47,500 bases of DNA from Priapulus caudatus (lineage: Eukaryota; Priapulida; Priapulimorpha; Priapulimorphida; Priapulidae). The DNA lies in contig NW_014577514.1 of the NCBI RefSeq assembly GCF_000485595.1, forward strand, positions 29,274 through 76,773, written 5' to 3'. This document shows, in pieces, positions 36,176 through 47,500 of this stretch. Under the pieces are notes generated by a model. The model saw only the letters and a program-made list of their open reading frames with translations. It was not told the origin of the DNA and ran no database searches. A program made the translations under genes and the position numbers. The stretch's first letter is position 1; every line of letters begins with the position of its first letter.

Positions 36176-36945
36176 AAGTTCGTCGTTCTAATCGAGTGTT
36201 AGTTTAAGTCGCACATAGTGACGCGCTATTGCCACCGTTAACAGCAAGGCTAAATATTCAACGTCACCACCCGCGTGGAGTCACTACGTGATATTTCGAT
36301 TTTCCGGTCGCGTCACATGCAGATGCTGTATGACCCTGACACTTGCGTTGACAAGGCATGCGACTGTCTCTCCAGTGACACAGGGGAGATAATAATGTCG
36401 TATGCATTTATCTGACGAAGCGAGACTTTTACGACCCTCGTCGCATTTGATGGTTCTATTTGATTATATCACAAGCAAGTTATGACATTCTCGCTAGATA
36501 GGAACGCACCGATGGTATTATATTCGTCTGCCGAGTAAATTTCATGGCTCCAGTTTGTTGCTATGTACAGTTTTATTTCCCATCATTCGTCAGCCGAAAT
36601 ACAAGTACAACTACGTTTAATTTTTTTAAATATCCCATTCGATCAAAACGTTTCATCACATTTTACTGTTTGAACATATTTCATGGCAGCGGATAGTGGA
36701 TTTACTCATTATTTTCGTGCGCAGGCAATCGTCGAAATACAAGTACAATTTCGTTAATTTTTTTTGTAAACATCGCATTCGATTAAACCGTTTCAAAACA
36801 TTTGAACCATTATTTTGAACATGTTTCACGGCAGACGAGGCAGTATTTACCCTCACTCTCGCCTGCAGGCAATCCCACACTGTATATACGCCGTATTTGC
36901 AGTGTCTGCCATGTCCAAATGCATACCCATGCCCGCGTAGTGGCA
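36176..36945. repeat. Module A, copy 5
   Basis: The fifth head module. This copy shows the 138-bp tandem dimer most clearly: homologous cores start at 36596 and 36734. A TAA in the phase of the block I 107-codon frame shows that the frame is not real. It leads through degenerate 55-bp units into array 5. Confidence 0.88.
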
Positions 36946-38990
36946 CCGGCTACCGTTGTTACACCCATGAACACCCCTGTTACTGTATAGCGCGTGTACT
37001 CTGGGTACCGTTGCTACACCCATGCACACCGTCGTCAGTGTATAGCGCGTGTACTCTGGGTACGGTTGTTACACCCATGAACACCGTCGTCAGTGTATAG
37101 CGCGTGTACTCTGGGTACGGTTGTTATACCCATGCACACCGTCGTCAGTGTATAGCGCGTGTACTCTGGGTACGGTTGTTATACCCATGCACACCGTCGT
37201 CAGTGTATAGCGCGTGTACTCTGGGTACGGTTGTTACACCCATGAACACCCTCGTCAGTGTATAGCGCGTGTACTCTGGGTACCGTTGCTACACCCATGA
37301 ACACCGTCGTCAGTGTATAGCGCGTGTACTCTGGGTACCGTTGCTACACCCATGCACACCCTCGTCAGTGTATAGCGCGTGTACTCTGGGTACGGTTGTT
37401 ATACCCTGAACACCGTCTCAGTGTTATTCAGCGCGTGTACTCTGAGGTACGGTTGTATTATATCCATGACACACCGTCAGTCGTGTATAGCGCGTTACCT
37501 GGGTACCGCTTGCTACCCCATGACACCGGTCGCTCAGTGTATAGCGCGTGTACTCTGGATAACGTTTTACTTATACCCATGCCACACCGTCGTCAGTGTG
37601 CGCGTGTGTACTCTGGGTACGGTTGTTACACCGATGAACACCGTCGTCGTGTATAGGCGTGGTTACTCTTGGATACCGTTTTTACCATGACACCGTCGTC
37701 AGTGTATGCGGCGTGTACTCTGGGTTACGGTTGTTACACCCCATGAACACCGGTCGGCAGTGTAATAGCGCGCGTGTACTCTGGATACCTTATTATACCG
37801 ATGCACACCGTCGGTCAAGTGTGCAGCGTCGTGTACTCTGGGTACGGGTGTTACACCATGACACCGTGCGTCATGTGTATAGGCGTGTGTACTCTGGTAC
37901 GGTTGTTATACCCATGGACACCGTCGTCAGTGTATAGCGCCGTGGTACCGGGTACGTTTTGTTATACCCATGCACGCCGTCGTCAGTGTATAGCGCGTGT
38001 ACCTCTGAGTACGGTTGTTATACCATGAACGACCGTCGTGAGTGTATTAGCGCGTGACTCTGAGTACGGTGTTAACCCATAACAACCTCGTCCAGTGTAT
38101 GAGCGCGTGTACTCTGGGTACGGTTGTTATACCATGAATCACGTCGTCGCATGTTATAGGCGCGTGTACTCTGGGTCGGTTGATTATATCCATGCACCCG
38201 CGTCAGTGTTATACGCGCGTGTACTCTGGGTACCGTTGCTATCACCCATGAACACGTCGTCAGTGTATAGCGCGTGTACTCTGGATACGTCGTATCGTAT
38301 ACCCATGCACACCGTGTCAGTGTGCTGCAGCGTGTGTACTCTGGTACGCGTTGTTACACCCACATGAACCCCTGTCGTCAGTGTTAGCGCGTGTACTCTG
38401 GATGAGCCGTTATTATACCGCATGCCACACCGTCGTCAGTGTATAGACGGCGGTTACTCTGGTACAGTTGTTTACACCATGACCACTCGATCAGGTATCG
38501 TCGTGATCCTACGTTATTAGCACCGTCGTGCTGCTCTAGATTACGGGTTAAGTTTATAAACACATGCAACACCGTCGTCACGTGTATAGCGCTGTGTACT
38601 CTGAGGTAGGCGGTTGTTACACCGCATGACACACCGTCGTAGTGTATAGCGCGTGTACTCTGGGTACGGTTGTTATACCGATGCACCACGCGTCGTCGTG
38701 TATAAGCGCGTGTACATCTGGGCTACGGCTTGTTATACCAATGGCACACCTCGTGCAGTGTATAGCGCGGTGTACTCTGGATACTTTGTTATACCCTGCA
38801 CACCTCGTCAGTGTATAGCGTGTTTACTCTGATACGCGTTGTTATTACCCATGCACAACCGTCGTCAGTGATAGCGTGTGTACTCTGGTTACCGTTATTA
38901 TACCCATGCACACCGCGTCAGGATGCTTTACTCGTAGATATACATACAGCTGCAGTGTATAGCGTCTGGATACCGCTTATTATACCCATG
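36946..38990. repeat. 55-bp minisatellite array 5
   Basis: About 37 units. The first seven or so (about 36985-37385) are essentially perfect and give the exact period: CATGCACACC at 37021 is followed by CATGAACACC at 37076. From about 37388 units become indel-rich, and 37361-37754 equals 18139-18532 exactly. An aberrant GATCCTACGTTATTAG unit (about 38480-38580) is shared with array 2, and a private insertion containing TACTCGTAGATATACATACA lies near 38928-38958. Confidence 0.95.
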
Positions 38991-39794
38991 CACGAACACC
39001 CCCGTTCAGTTGCATCGCGGCGCGCGGTGTACACATGGAATGACCGCCAATCACAAACGTGTTTCTGCGCCCTCCCGGATACGCGGTAAATCACAACTTC
39101 TGCTTATTCGTTACGTCGCTTCTACCATCGCTTCACGGAACACCATCCCTCTCACGGCCCAGCAAGCCCCGAGGCAGCAGCGGCAACTGAAAGCCACGAA
39201 TCGATACTGTTGCTCAGGCCCGGCATCGGAAAGGCATCAGAACGACCTACGTCAATCAAACGCCGCTCGTTGAGACGAATCCGCAAAAATCTCTAACGAA
39301 GATGAACACGCGAATCGAGATGTGAGAACACCCGCGCGAAGACTAGCTACATGCGGAGCCAGCGATCACCCCCAGCTACGCATGCCTATATCTAACACTC
39401 GCGGTCGTCATTCCCAGTGGGTGTGATATAGCGGCTCTATATATACAGCGCTGTATATGCGAGGACTGCCGCACACCACGACGCACTCTCGGTAACCTCT
39501 CCCTCGTGCATGACTGTCAGAGAAGCTGCATATATGGCGCGCCATTCTTTATTAGTGGTGCGAAGCGAACATTGCACTCCAAGAGACCGCCGCTGATGGA
39601 GCGTGCGTCTTCGTCTCTCACACACACACACACCAGAGAATCCCAGATGCGCCTGCCTATAGTTTAACCTCCAGAAGCGTTGACAGAGCGATGTCGGCGT
39701 TAAGTGTGTGCGTTGCGACATGCGACATCTGCCTGCTGTGCTGTGCAGGAGGGGGTGGGGGGCGAAAGCCAAGACTCACACATTATTAAAATTA
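38991..39794. repeat. Module C, copy 5
   Basis: Fourth complete copy of module C, with shared anchors (ACATGGAATGACCGCC, AGCAAGCCCCGAGGCAGCAG, ATGCGGAGCCAGCG). It leads into a CT tract. The frame beginning ACCGCCAATCACAAACG resembles the start of the block I frame but diverges in phase within a few dozen codons. Confidence 0.85.
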
Positions 39795-39858
39795 TTCACG
39801 CTCTTCTTGCTTCTCTCTCTCGTCTCTCTCTCTCTCTCTCTCTCTTCCTCTCTCCTCT

Positions 39859-39896
<38 letters not shown>

Positions 39897-39922
39897 TCTG
39901 TCTCTCTCTCTCTCTCTCTCTG

Positions 39923-39953
<31 letters not shown>

Positions 39954-40123
39954 CGTCTCTCGTCTCTCCTCTCCTCGCTCTCCATCTCTCTCTCGCGCTC
40001 TCTCTCTCTCCCTCCCCCCCCGCTCTCTGCTCTCTCTCGCTCTCCTGCTCTTCTCATCTCTCTCTCTCTTCTGCTCCTCCTCTCTCTCTCTCTCTCTCTC
40101 TCTCCTCTCCCTCGCTCTCTCTT

Positions 40124-40178
<55 letters not shown>

Positions 40179-40493
40179 CGCTCTTCTTTTTCTCTTTCCC
40201 TCGGCCTCTTTCTCCTCTGCTCTCCTTCGTCTCTCTCCTCCTCCGGTGCTCTCTCTCCGCTCCCGCTCGGCTCTCTCTCTCTCTCTTTGGGCCTGTCCGC
40301 TCGCTCTCATCTCTCTCTCTCTCTCTCCCCTCTCTCTCTCTCTCTCGCTCGCTCTCTCTCTCTCTCTGCTCGCTCTCTCTCTCTCTGCTTCGCTCTCTCT
40401 CTCTTCTTTTTGCTCGCATTCTTCTCTCTCTCTCTTCTCTCTCTCTCTTCTCTCTCGCTTCGCTCTCTCTCTCTCTCTCTCTTTTGTCGCACG

Positions 40494-40545
<52 letters not shown>

Positions 40546-40810
40546 GCTCTCTCGCTCTCTGCTCTCTCTCTCTCTTCTCTTTCTCTCTCCTCTCTCCTTG
40601 CTCTCGCTCGCTTTCTCTGCTCTCTCTCTCTCCTCTATCTCTTTCTTCGCTCTCTCTCTCTCTCACTCGCTCTCCTACTTTCTTCTCGCCTCTCTCGCTC
40701 CCCTCTCCCTTCCACTCTCTCTCTCTCGTTCCATTATCTCGCTTCTCTCCACTTCTCTCTTAGTCTCTCTGCACATTGCCTCTGTTCCACATTCTCCTCT
40801 ATTCATCTCT
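39795..40810. repeat. Interrupted (CT)n tract, about 1 kb, block V
   Basis: Third copy of the CT tract. TCCTCCTCCGGTGCTCTC near 40235 and TTTTGTCGCACGTC near 40490 match the landmarks in block III. The 444-codon frame through it and the following microsatellites is an artefact. Confidence 0.97.
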
Positions 40811-41040
40811 CTTCACACACACAGCACACACACACACATCAACACCACACACACACAGCACACACATACACACACACAAATATATATATATATATATTAT
40901 ATAAAGAGGGGAAAGAAATGGGGGAGAGAGAGAGCAGGAGGCGAGAGAGCGCGAGCATGTTATATTGATATACATACATATATATATATTATTATATATA
41001 TATATATATATTATATATATATGTGTATATGTATATGAGG
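40811..41040. repeat. Compound (CA)n / (TA)n / (GA)n microsatellite cluster
   Basis: Same succession as 21621-21880: CA repeats, TA repeats (40880-40902), a GA-rich patch, then long TA repeats to about 41025. Confidence 0.92.
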
Positions 41041-42560
41041 CACGCGTCCCGTGGGGGCGGGTCCCAGCGCGCATGTGCGTGTGAGCATCAAGCACTGCGC
41101 ATCTTGGACACGCTACTGATATTGCCGTTTATGGTGATGCCGTCTCCCGCCACATACAGCCGACGTTCGGTAATAACTAACTAGAGACAGATTCAGGTCA
41201 TCGCACTAGCGTCGTCTAACGTCACGGAATGCTGCGCGTAGCGGACGCGTCGCGTATGACGTCAGCGGAAGAATATGCGGGTCAGCATGACTCACATGAG
41301 TAAGAATAAACCAGGTTTGCTGCTGCTGGTGCCTGGTGTTATATCGAAGCATGCACAGACGCACTACTCTCTCTGCTAATCATGCCATGAGGTGATGATT
41401 GATGAGGCAAAGCTGGACAGCTTGTAACATTCTCGGTTTATCAGACAAGCGCCAGTACTGGCTTCATAGCAGGCACCAGGCGTCGCCGACATTTCCCGTC
41501 TCAGCCTGACAGATGGTGAGTGATTTCAACGCCAAAAAACTGACACGTACATGGAAAACTACTTGGTAAGCATTTCACATTTTTTCCTGCGAAGTAACGA
41601 TTTCATTTTTTCAAGCTTATCGAGATAGCAGTAAGCATTGAATTGTTAGGTAGCTTATGCTCCCGCGGTAGTTACGAGCATGCATAAATAATACATCACT
41701 CAGAACGACAAAGCGACATCATTGTCTTAGCTGTGCCGCGTTGGTTGCTTTTCTCACCATAACCTTTATATCTTTATGTGAAGATTATTAAAAACAGATG
41801 GATTGTGACCGAGTTTACTTGTAGAAAACGGTCTAAACATAATTGAGGTAAAGCAACAGGGAATGCGATGTAGAATATTTATGGCTTATATTATTAATGC
41901 AGTATGTGCTTTGAATAAATTCGATTATTTGATAAAGGCTTCGGTAATCACTATACTCGCAATCCGCGGCATATCTTTAAAAATGCATACGTTTGCTATA
42001 CAGGCCTTCAGATTGTTTATAGTAGTAAAAACCTTCATAAAAATACAATGCCACAATACAACCAGCGGCGACCAAAAATAATTGTTCAAAAAAAAAGCAG
42101 AAGCAAAACATATTGCCAAAAGTTAAGAATATAGTGAATAATTATTGTGGCTAAAGATAGAAACAGAGCATGGAGGAGGAAAAAATAGAGAGCGCAGCGC
42201 GAGAGGAGAGCAGAACAGAAAGAGAAGAGAGAGAGCGCGGTAGACGAAAGGAGATTTTTTTTCAATTCCACAAAAATAAAAATACAGAATCAAATCATCG
42301 ATATGTCTGCCCGTGCAGGGTCAATCGAATATATCATTTTCAATTTACAGGAATTATGTATTACCTATACTTAATGTGAATTAGCATTCGCGCCTCTATG
42401 AATCAATAATCCCGCTCCACAACTGTAGACAAAGGCCAATGCAGCCGCGCAACCAAAAACACGCGTGTCCGGTTCATGTAAGCAATAAAATAAAGGCGAT
42501 TAAAAAAAGCTAATGCATGACACTGTTCAATGACTTTATACTTTACGACATACTTGCTTT
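41041..42560. repeat. Module F, copy 5
   Basis: Counterpart of 21881-23349 and 31301-32935; closest to the block III copy in its left part. It contains one TGACGTCA palindrome (41257-41264). It runs on into module G. No gene recognised. Confidence 0.82.
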
Positions 42561-45500
42561 TTCATATAGCGGTTATTCCATGCGTTTAAACGACAGGCGC
42601 AGAGTTGCATGCCAAAGCTTTAGATTAACCGATTTTTTTTTACTGATTTCGGTATTCTTGTGATTATCGTAGTCACATGCTTATTCATATTAACCCTAGC
42701 GGTGTTATGGCAATTATGGCACATTAAACATCATTCATTCTAAATTATCCGCTAAATTAACTTAAATAAAAATAAAAACACTAACCTGAACGTTTATCCT
42801 CTCAATCATGCCTTGTTGACATTCCCTCAGGCATGCACGTGTCGTCACTTGTTCATGAACGCAGCCCCGACTTTAGATCGCACCCGCCAGTTTTTTACAA
42901 CCGCTTTAATGAATGCCACAGTTACAAATCGTGGATTCATAACCTGGGTCGTTTATGTAAAATCTAATAACGTATATCACGTGACATCATAAGCATTCAT
43001 TACACCAACGTATGTATTTAGTTACAAGAGAAATGCAGGCTGCGAGTGCTGTGAACAGACAGACAGATAGCAGACAGAACAGACAGCACAGACACGACAG
43101 GACAACAGACAGACAGGGGCCCAGATAGCGCAGGACAGACAGAACAGACAGTAAATGGCCGGCAAATTGGCCAGCCAGCGCCCTGCCGTACACTCAGGAT
43201 ACCGGTTTAGTACGTAGATTGAGCCCAATGAGCGGAGCCATCTTGTCGATGGAGTTTGTAAAGGCCGCGCATGCAACTGAATATAACGGAATGTGGCGAC
43301 AAATGAACTGAAATTATGTCGTCACATCTAACAAATACATGGCACAATTAACCAACTGAATAGGAAAAGGACATATATCACATTTTAATGTTAATTAGTA
43401 AACTGATATCAAGAATGTAATACAATTTTTTCCGCCAAAAAAACCAATCTGGCACCAATACAATATAAAAAGCGTGATAGAGTAAGTATCTTCAAACATC
43501 GCCAGAGTTCAAACCGGAAAAAAATTCTGCAAACGACCAAAAAACTATTTGCAGTCCCAGATACAGCGGCGTCGACACTTCCGACAACTTCCTATTGACG
43601 TTCATCACGTTACACAGCGCAGAGCCGATGTCAAGCTCTCTGTAGCTCCGAATAACCTTCTATCAGCTGCGATGGACATTAAATTCTACAAAACTAAAAT
43701 TCTCGCCTCGTATAGAGAATATCTCACGATCCGAACATAAACACACGTTAACGCTCGGATAAACGATTTTCGCTGTTGAATCTTCATTCGTAGAAAGGAA
43801 TTACCGCGCTAGCGGTATACGTGGCCAGTAGCTCTTGATCATAAACAATTCTATGACACAATATACCAGGCACCCATGATGCGACTATACAACAGCAAGG
43901 TCACAGTAACGGTGCTGGTTATTGTTTTCCAGTAGGCACGCCGTGCGTTTTGAAGTAAAGAGTAAACAGACTGTACCCGCTTTTCTCATCTGCCCGACAG
44001 CTCTAGAGCTATGCTTAGGACGAGATTTCGATTTTCCCTCTTCTCTCGGTTGAATCGTTTAGGGCAACTTCTGCTGTCATATCGACTGCTCAGATACTTC
44101 GATGAATTTGAATTTCGATAACAATCAGAGACAAGACGCCACTACGGATCGCAATATATACGGTAGTGGCTACATTGTGACTACATAGTGGCTCTTTCTG
44201 TTCAGGCCCAGGCGGTAGAATGTCGATCAGACTCAGGTGCTTTGGGTTAGTATAAATAAATAAATAGCTATAAAAATATATTTACATATTATACATATTA
44301 CATATAAGTATTCGTGCTCTTATCTGTACGAAGCTCTGTTCGAGGCAAGAGTCTTAACGCTGGCGATTCACCTTTATCCATATAAATGTGCGATGTGTCT
44401 ACATCATGCGTATTATGTGTTTTATATTATGATCTGACATACAACTTTTTACGGCCCCGTCTTTATTGACACGTTCTTAGTTAAATTCTATAAAATACCA
44501 TGGACGGGTGCGATAGTTCATTAACATTGGGCTATACTTTACATAGTTCGATGTCCGTAAGTAGTCTTGATATTTCCGCCAAATACTGCGATATAGCAGC
44601 GGTAACAGTAAAACAGGTTGACGATTCAGGGGGGCCTAATTGAGTTCTCCCTACGTAGATGATTACTTCTGGTTTCCTGAAATGCTGCTTTCACATAAGC
44701 CGGTTTAACGCGAGAGTGTGCACCTGTATTCGTAATATTCAACATGATCAAAACTTCATCGACGGAACACCGAAGAGTTTAAATAATACAATTGCACGGT
44801 AAATCTATGTAGGTTCCAGACCCCACCTCCTCCGCTTACGGTGGGCTAACGCAGATTCCCCTCCCACTATGGTGACCACCCCTTGCTTCTTTCTTGTCGG
44901 CAGATATATAAAACTGCGTGACCACACAGCAATAACGCCTGTAAATTTTATGAGGAGCCGGCACCGAACACACAGCCGAAATTGACCAAACGCAAGCTAG
45001 AAAAGACCCAAAACGACACGACCTTTAAATAGATGTTAAACGAGCATGCTAGGTCGCCGGTTAACGCATGTTCAGCAGATTGGCTTGCGACCGCATGCGC
45101 CGCCCGTGCGCACTACATCCGCGTCCTCCCGGGGGCCGTTTGGACGTTTCCTTTGGAAAAAAGATTGGAATATCGAGGGTCTGATTACCAATTTTAAGTC
45201 GACCCGAGTTGGGCGAAGATTGACCGAGTTTGTTGCATTGGTTTTTAGTCGTCTCTTAAGCTTGCTTCGTCTGCCTGAGATGGATAAATTGGCTTGCTTT
45301 GATTCGTCTCATAAAACTAGGGGGGGCGAGTAAGCCGCTCATAAGTATTCACCGTCCAGTAACGCAGCCTTAAGCGGCGCGACAAGACAGAGGTTCGGTT
45401 GATTTATTCAAAGCGTATTCGGCGTTAGGCGGTTAAGTTAGGGTAGTAGCGATATTTGTGGGAAAAGCCGTGGAGGCGCAACTATGAGGAGTTGTTTGTT

Positions 45501-45749
45501 GCTGATGGCTGGAATATGCTGGTGAGAAGCGTCTCGCGGATGATCGCGTTTCTTGGGCAGCCTGCACCGGGCCTGCACGACTCGCGAAGGCTCAATAATA
45601 GTTAACAATGCGGCGGATGTAAGGAGCACATGCAGTGACGCCTCGACGTCGTAGCAATCGCGTGGTGCAAATTTGCTGGGCGCGCGCGGTCGATCAGCGG
45701 ACAGACGGTGGGATAAGCCGTGAAATTCACCGGGTGCATGGATAAACGT
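42561..45749. repeat. Module G, copy 5 (indel-rich copy)
   Basis: Parallels 32936-35775 but is about 350 bases longer, mostly through scattered one-base insertions plus two larger ones: about 22 bases near 44217-44238 and a GC-rich segment of roughly 70 bases near 45070-45140. From about 45300 it gains many G residues relative to the block IV copy as it approaches the GGA tract. The 95-codon frame at 45046-45333 spans the GC-rich insertion and has no counterpart in block IV. Confidence 0.82.
43050..43155. repeat. Degraded (CAGA)n tract
   Basis: CAGA repeats interrupted by GGGGCCCAGATAGCG and several one-base changes; homologue of the clean tract at 33390-33478. Confidence 0.9.
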
Positions 45750-46405
45750 TAGAAGGAGGAGGGAGGAGGAGGAGAAGGAGGGGGGGAAGGGAAGCGGAGA
45801 GAGGAAAGGCGAGTGTAGTAGGGAGGGAGGGAGAGGAGGAGAACGAAGGGGAGGACGGGAGGCGGAGGAGCAGGAGGAGGAGGAGGAGGAAGAGGAGGAG
45901 GAGGAGGAAGGGGAGGCGGAAGAGGGAGGAGGGGAGAGAAGAGCGGAGGGACAGGAGGAGGAGGGAGGAGAAGAAAGGAGGGGAGGAGGAGGAGGAGAGA
46001 GGAGGAGGAGGAGAAGGAGGGCGGGCGGATGAGGAGGAGGAGGAGGAGGAGGGGGAGGCGGATGAGGAGGAGGAGTAGGGCGGAGGAGGACGAGTGAGGA
46101 GCGGGAGGCGGATGAGGAGTGGGGAGGCGGGATGAGGAGGGAGTAGGAGAGGCAGGAGAGGAGGGAGGGGAGGGGAGAGCGAGGGGAGTAGGAGGAGGAG
46201 ACGGGAGGAGGGGGAGGCGGAAGGAGGAGGAGGGAGGCGGATGAGAGGCAGGAGTAGGAGGAGGCAGGAGGAGGAGGCGGATGAGAAGGAGGAGAGGACG
46301 GAGGGAGGCGGATGAGGAGGAGGAGTAGGAGGAGGAGGACGAGGAGGAGGGGAGGCGGAGGAGGAGGAGGGGAGGCGGATGAGGAGGAGGAGTAGGAGGA
46401 GGAAG
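45750..46405. repeat. Long (GGA)n tract, about 650 bp, block V
   Basis: Purine tract dominated by GGAGGAGGA with recurring GGAGGCGGATGAGGAGG and GGAGTAGG interruptions that form loose longer repeats towards the right. GGA runs can form G-quadruplex or parallel purine structures (general knowledge). The 356-codon and 282-codon antisense Pro/Ser-rich frames are artefacts. The tract is about nine times longer than the equivalent in block IV. Confidence 0.96.
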
Positions 46406-47500
46406 GCGACGTGTTTGCGATGTTGGCGGGCAGGCGATCAGAGCCGTGAATGAATGAAGGCAGTGGCATAGAAACATGAGCGCTATTCCACACCAACAGA
46501 AGCCACACACTCTTCTACTGTGCCTAGAGCAAACGCTAATACAGGAAATCTTACAGTAAACATCCGTAGTTATGATCAACTGACGCACTGAGATCAAACA
46601 GAGGGGATTGTTTATCAGGAATCTTTCTAGGATAGATACAAAACCTTGCCAAAATTGCTCCCAGCATGCACTCGTGTATATAGACTGAAAAACTAATGAT
46701 TAAGAACTTATATCAGGAATAATTCTCGTAAGAGAACCCCGTAGATCCGGGGAAGAAGATTCCCCCAATTCGTTTACACCGCGAACAACAATATATCCAT
46801 TCATTGTCGTCTCACAACACGCGCATTGTTTCACTAATCGAATATTCTAGCTGAAGCAAGAAAATATATCGCGGAAACCTCACTACACCGTATATCCACG
46901 CGGTCTGAGATGAGACTAGCAGCGATCAATGAACAACAACAACCACAGCAGCAGAGCATCGTCTAATTAACGGTAAAACAAACATTAATTAACAATGACA
47001 TCTACATCAGCAGTAGCAGACGAGATGTAGGCGGGATGCGTTCTCGCACGATCGGATTTGCACGCTGTCGCATATAATAAAATAAACTCATAAACTCATA
47101 AATATTAGTCTTCAAAGTCCAACGGACTATATCGCAAACGGAAAGAGACAGTTGATCAAATAGACAGATCAATACTGCTGATCGCAATAGAAAAGCCTCA
47201 AATTTGCAATTGACTAAAGAGGAAGAGAGATAATTTTTATATGATGTCAATTCGAGCAGAATAAAACTCGACGGGGATGGTAATCGAATGCAAAGTTGTT
47301 TTTTACGCTGGAAATTTACGCCGATCTGCTCAAAACCAATTAATTTTCTTGGCTTTGTCTTTGCAATTGTTACGATAACGTCATTCGAGTCCCTCATGGA
47401 CGGGATGGTTCGCACTGTACATGAATAGTAATACTCACGTTCCCATATTAAGAAAGATGTAAACGAGCGAACGTGAAAAGATGTACGAACGAGCGCGTAT
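46406..47500. other. Unique right flank of the macro-array; no gene recognised
   Basis: About 1.1 kb with no homology to any module in this window and no dense one-base indels. It begins after the GGA tract, where block IV instead continues with the tail of module E, so it probably marks the right boundary of the tandem array. It is AT-rich, with AATAAAATAAACTCATAAAC near 47077. The only longer frame is antisense (47002-47415). Confidence 0.65.
47002..47415 (-). CDS. Antisense 137-codon frame in unique flank, doubtful
   Basis: This is the longest frame in the window that does not lie in low-complexity or duplicated DNA, and it has mixed amino-acid composition. I recognise no domain, signal sequence or catalytic motif, and its start could be any upstream exon boundary. 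In AT-rich intergenic DNA a frame of this length can arise by chance. It is worth a protein search because the flank appears cleanly sequenced. Confidence 0.15.
   Translation of the reverse strand: MRTIPSMRDSNDVIVTIAKTKPRKLIGFEQIGVNFQRKKQLCIRLPSPSSFILLELTSYKNYLSSSLVNCKFEAFLLRSAVLICLFDQLSLSVCDIVRWTLKTNIYEFMSLFYYMRQRANPIVRERIPPTSRLLLLM

Noticed and set aside
45438-46508. 356-codon antisense frame rich in Pro and Ser (and the 282-codon frame overlapping it)
   Set aside because: It is a translation of the GGA tract. The block IV equivalent is only about 70 bp long, so nothing is conserved.

Overview
This 47.5 kb window is eukaryotic, repeat-dominated DNA with no protein-coding or RNA gene that I can support. 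It is a head-to-tail array of five related macro-repeat blocks that end in a unique right flank. Organism: the very long interrupted (CT)n tracts, (TA)n, (CA)n, (CAGA)n and (GGA)n tracts, the lack of obvious CpG depletion and the absence of compact genes suggest an invertebrate nuclear genome. Hymenopteran-like or crustacean-like microsatellite load is my best guess, but this is a low-confidence inference from composition. I see no rRNA, tRNA or telomeric signature.

Layout. Each block starts with an AT-rich module A (about 0.75 kb) that contains a 138-bp tandem dimer. It is followed by a minisatellite array of a 55-bp unit (about 2.0-2.35 kb, roughly 37-42 units). Blocks I, III, IV and V then carry module C (about 0.8 kb). 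After that the blocks differ. Block I (1-7867): A, array, C, a 10-bp decamer minisatellite, module E. Block II (7868-16710): A, array, GA tract, a single-copy insert, an octamer and a long decamer minisatellite, module E. Block III (16711-26030): A, array, C, about 1 kb of (CT)n, module F, then an abrupt switch into module E. Block IV (26031-36175): A, array, C, (CT)n, F, module G, GGA tract, and only the tail of E. Block V (36176-46405): A, array, C, (CT)n, F, G, a large GGA tract. Positions 46406-47500 are unique flanking sequence, so this looks like the right edge of the macro-array.

Notable structure. Module E in blocks I-III contains a foldback element of about 0.7 kb, with inverted arms of about 220 bp around a spacer of about 245 bp, and it lies between TA-rich tracts. 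The order of aberrant 55-bp units is conserved between blocks, so whole arrays were duplicated together as a higher-order repeat. Blocks are mosaics whose changes of module mostly fall at simple repeats. Against this background of divergence, one stretch of about 394 bp is letter-perfect between blocks III and V.

Caution. Copies differ by very frequent one-base insertions and deletions, while the single-copy stretches look clean. This is the pattern expected where long reads could not be placed uniquely for polishing. Many small differences may be assembly error rather than biology, and open reading frames in the repeats should not be read as genes.
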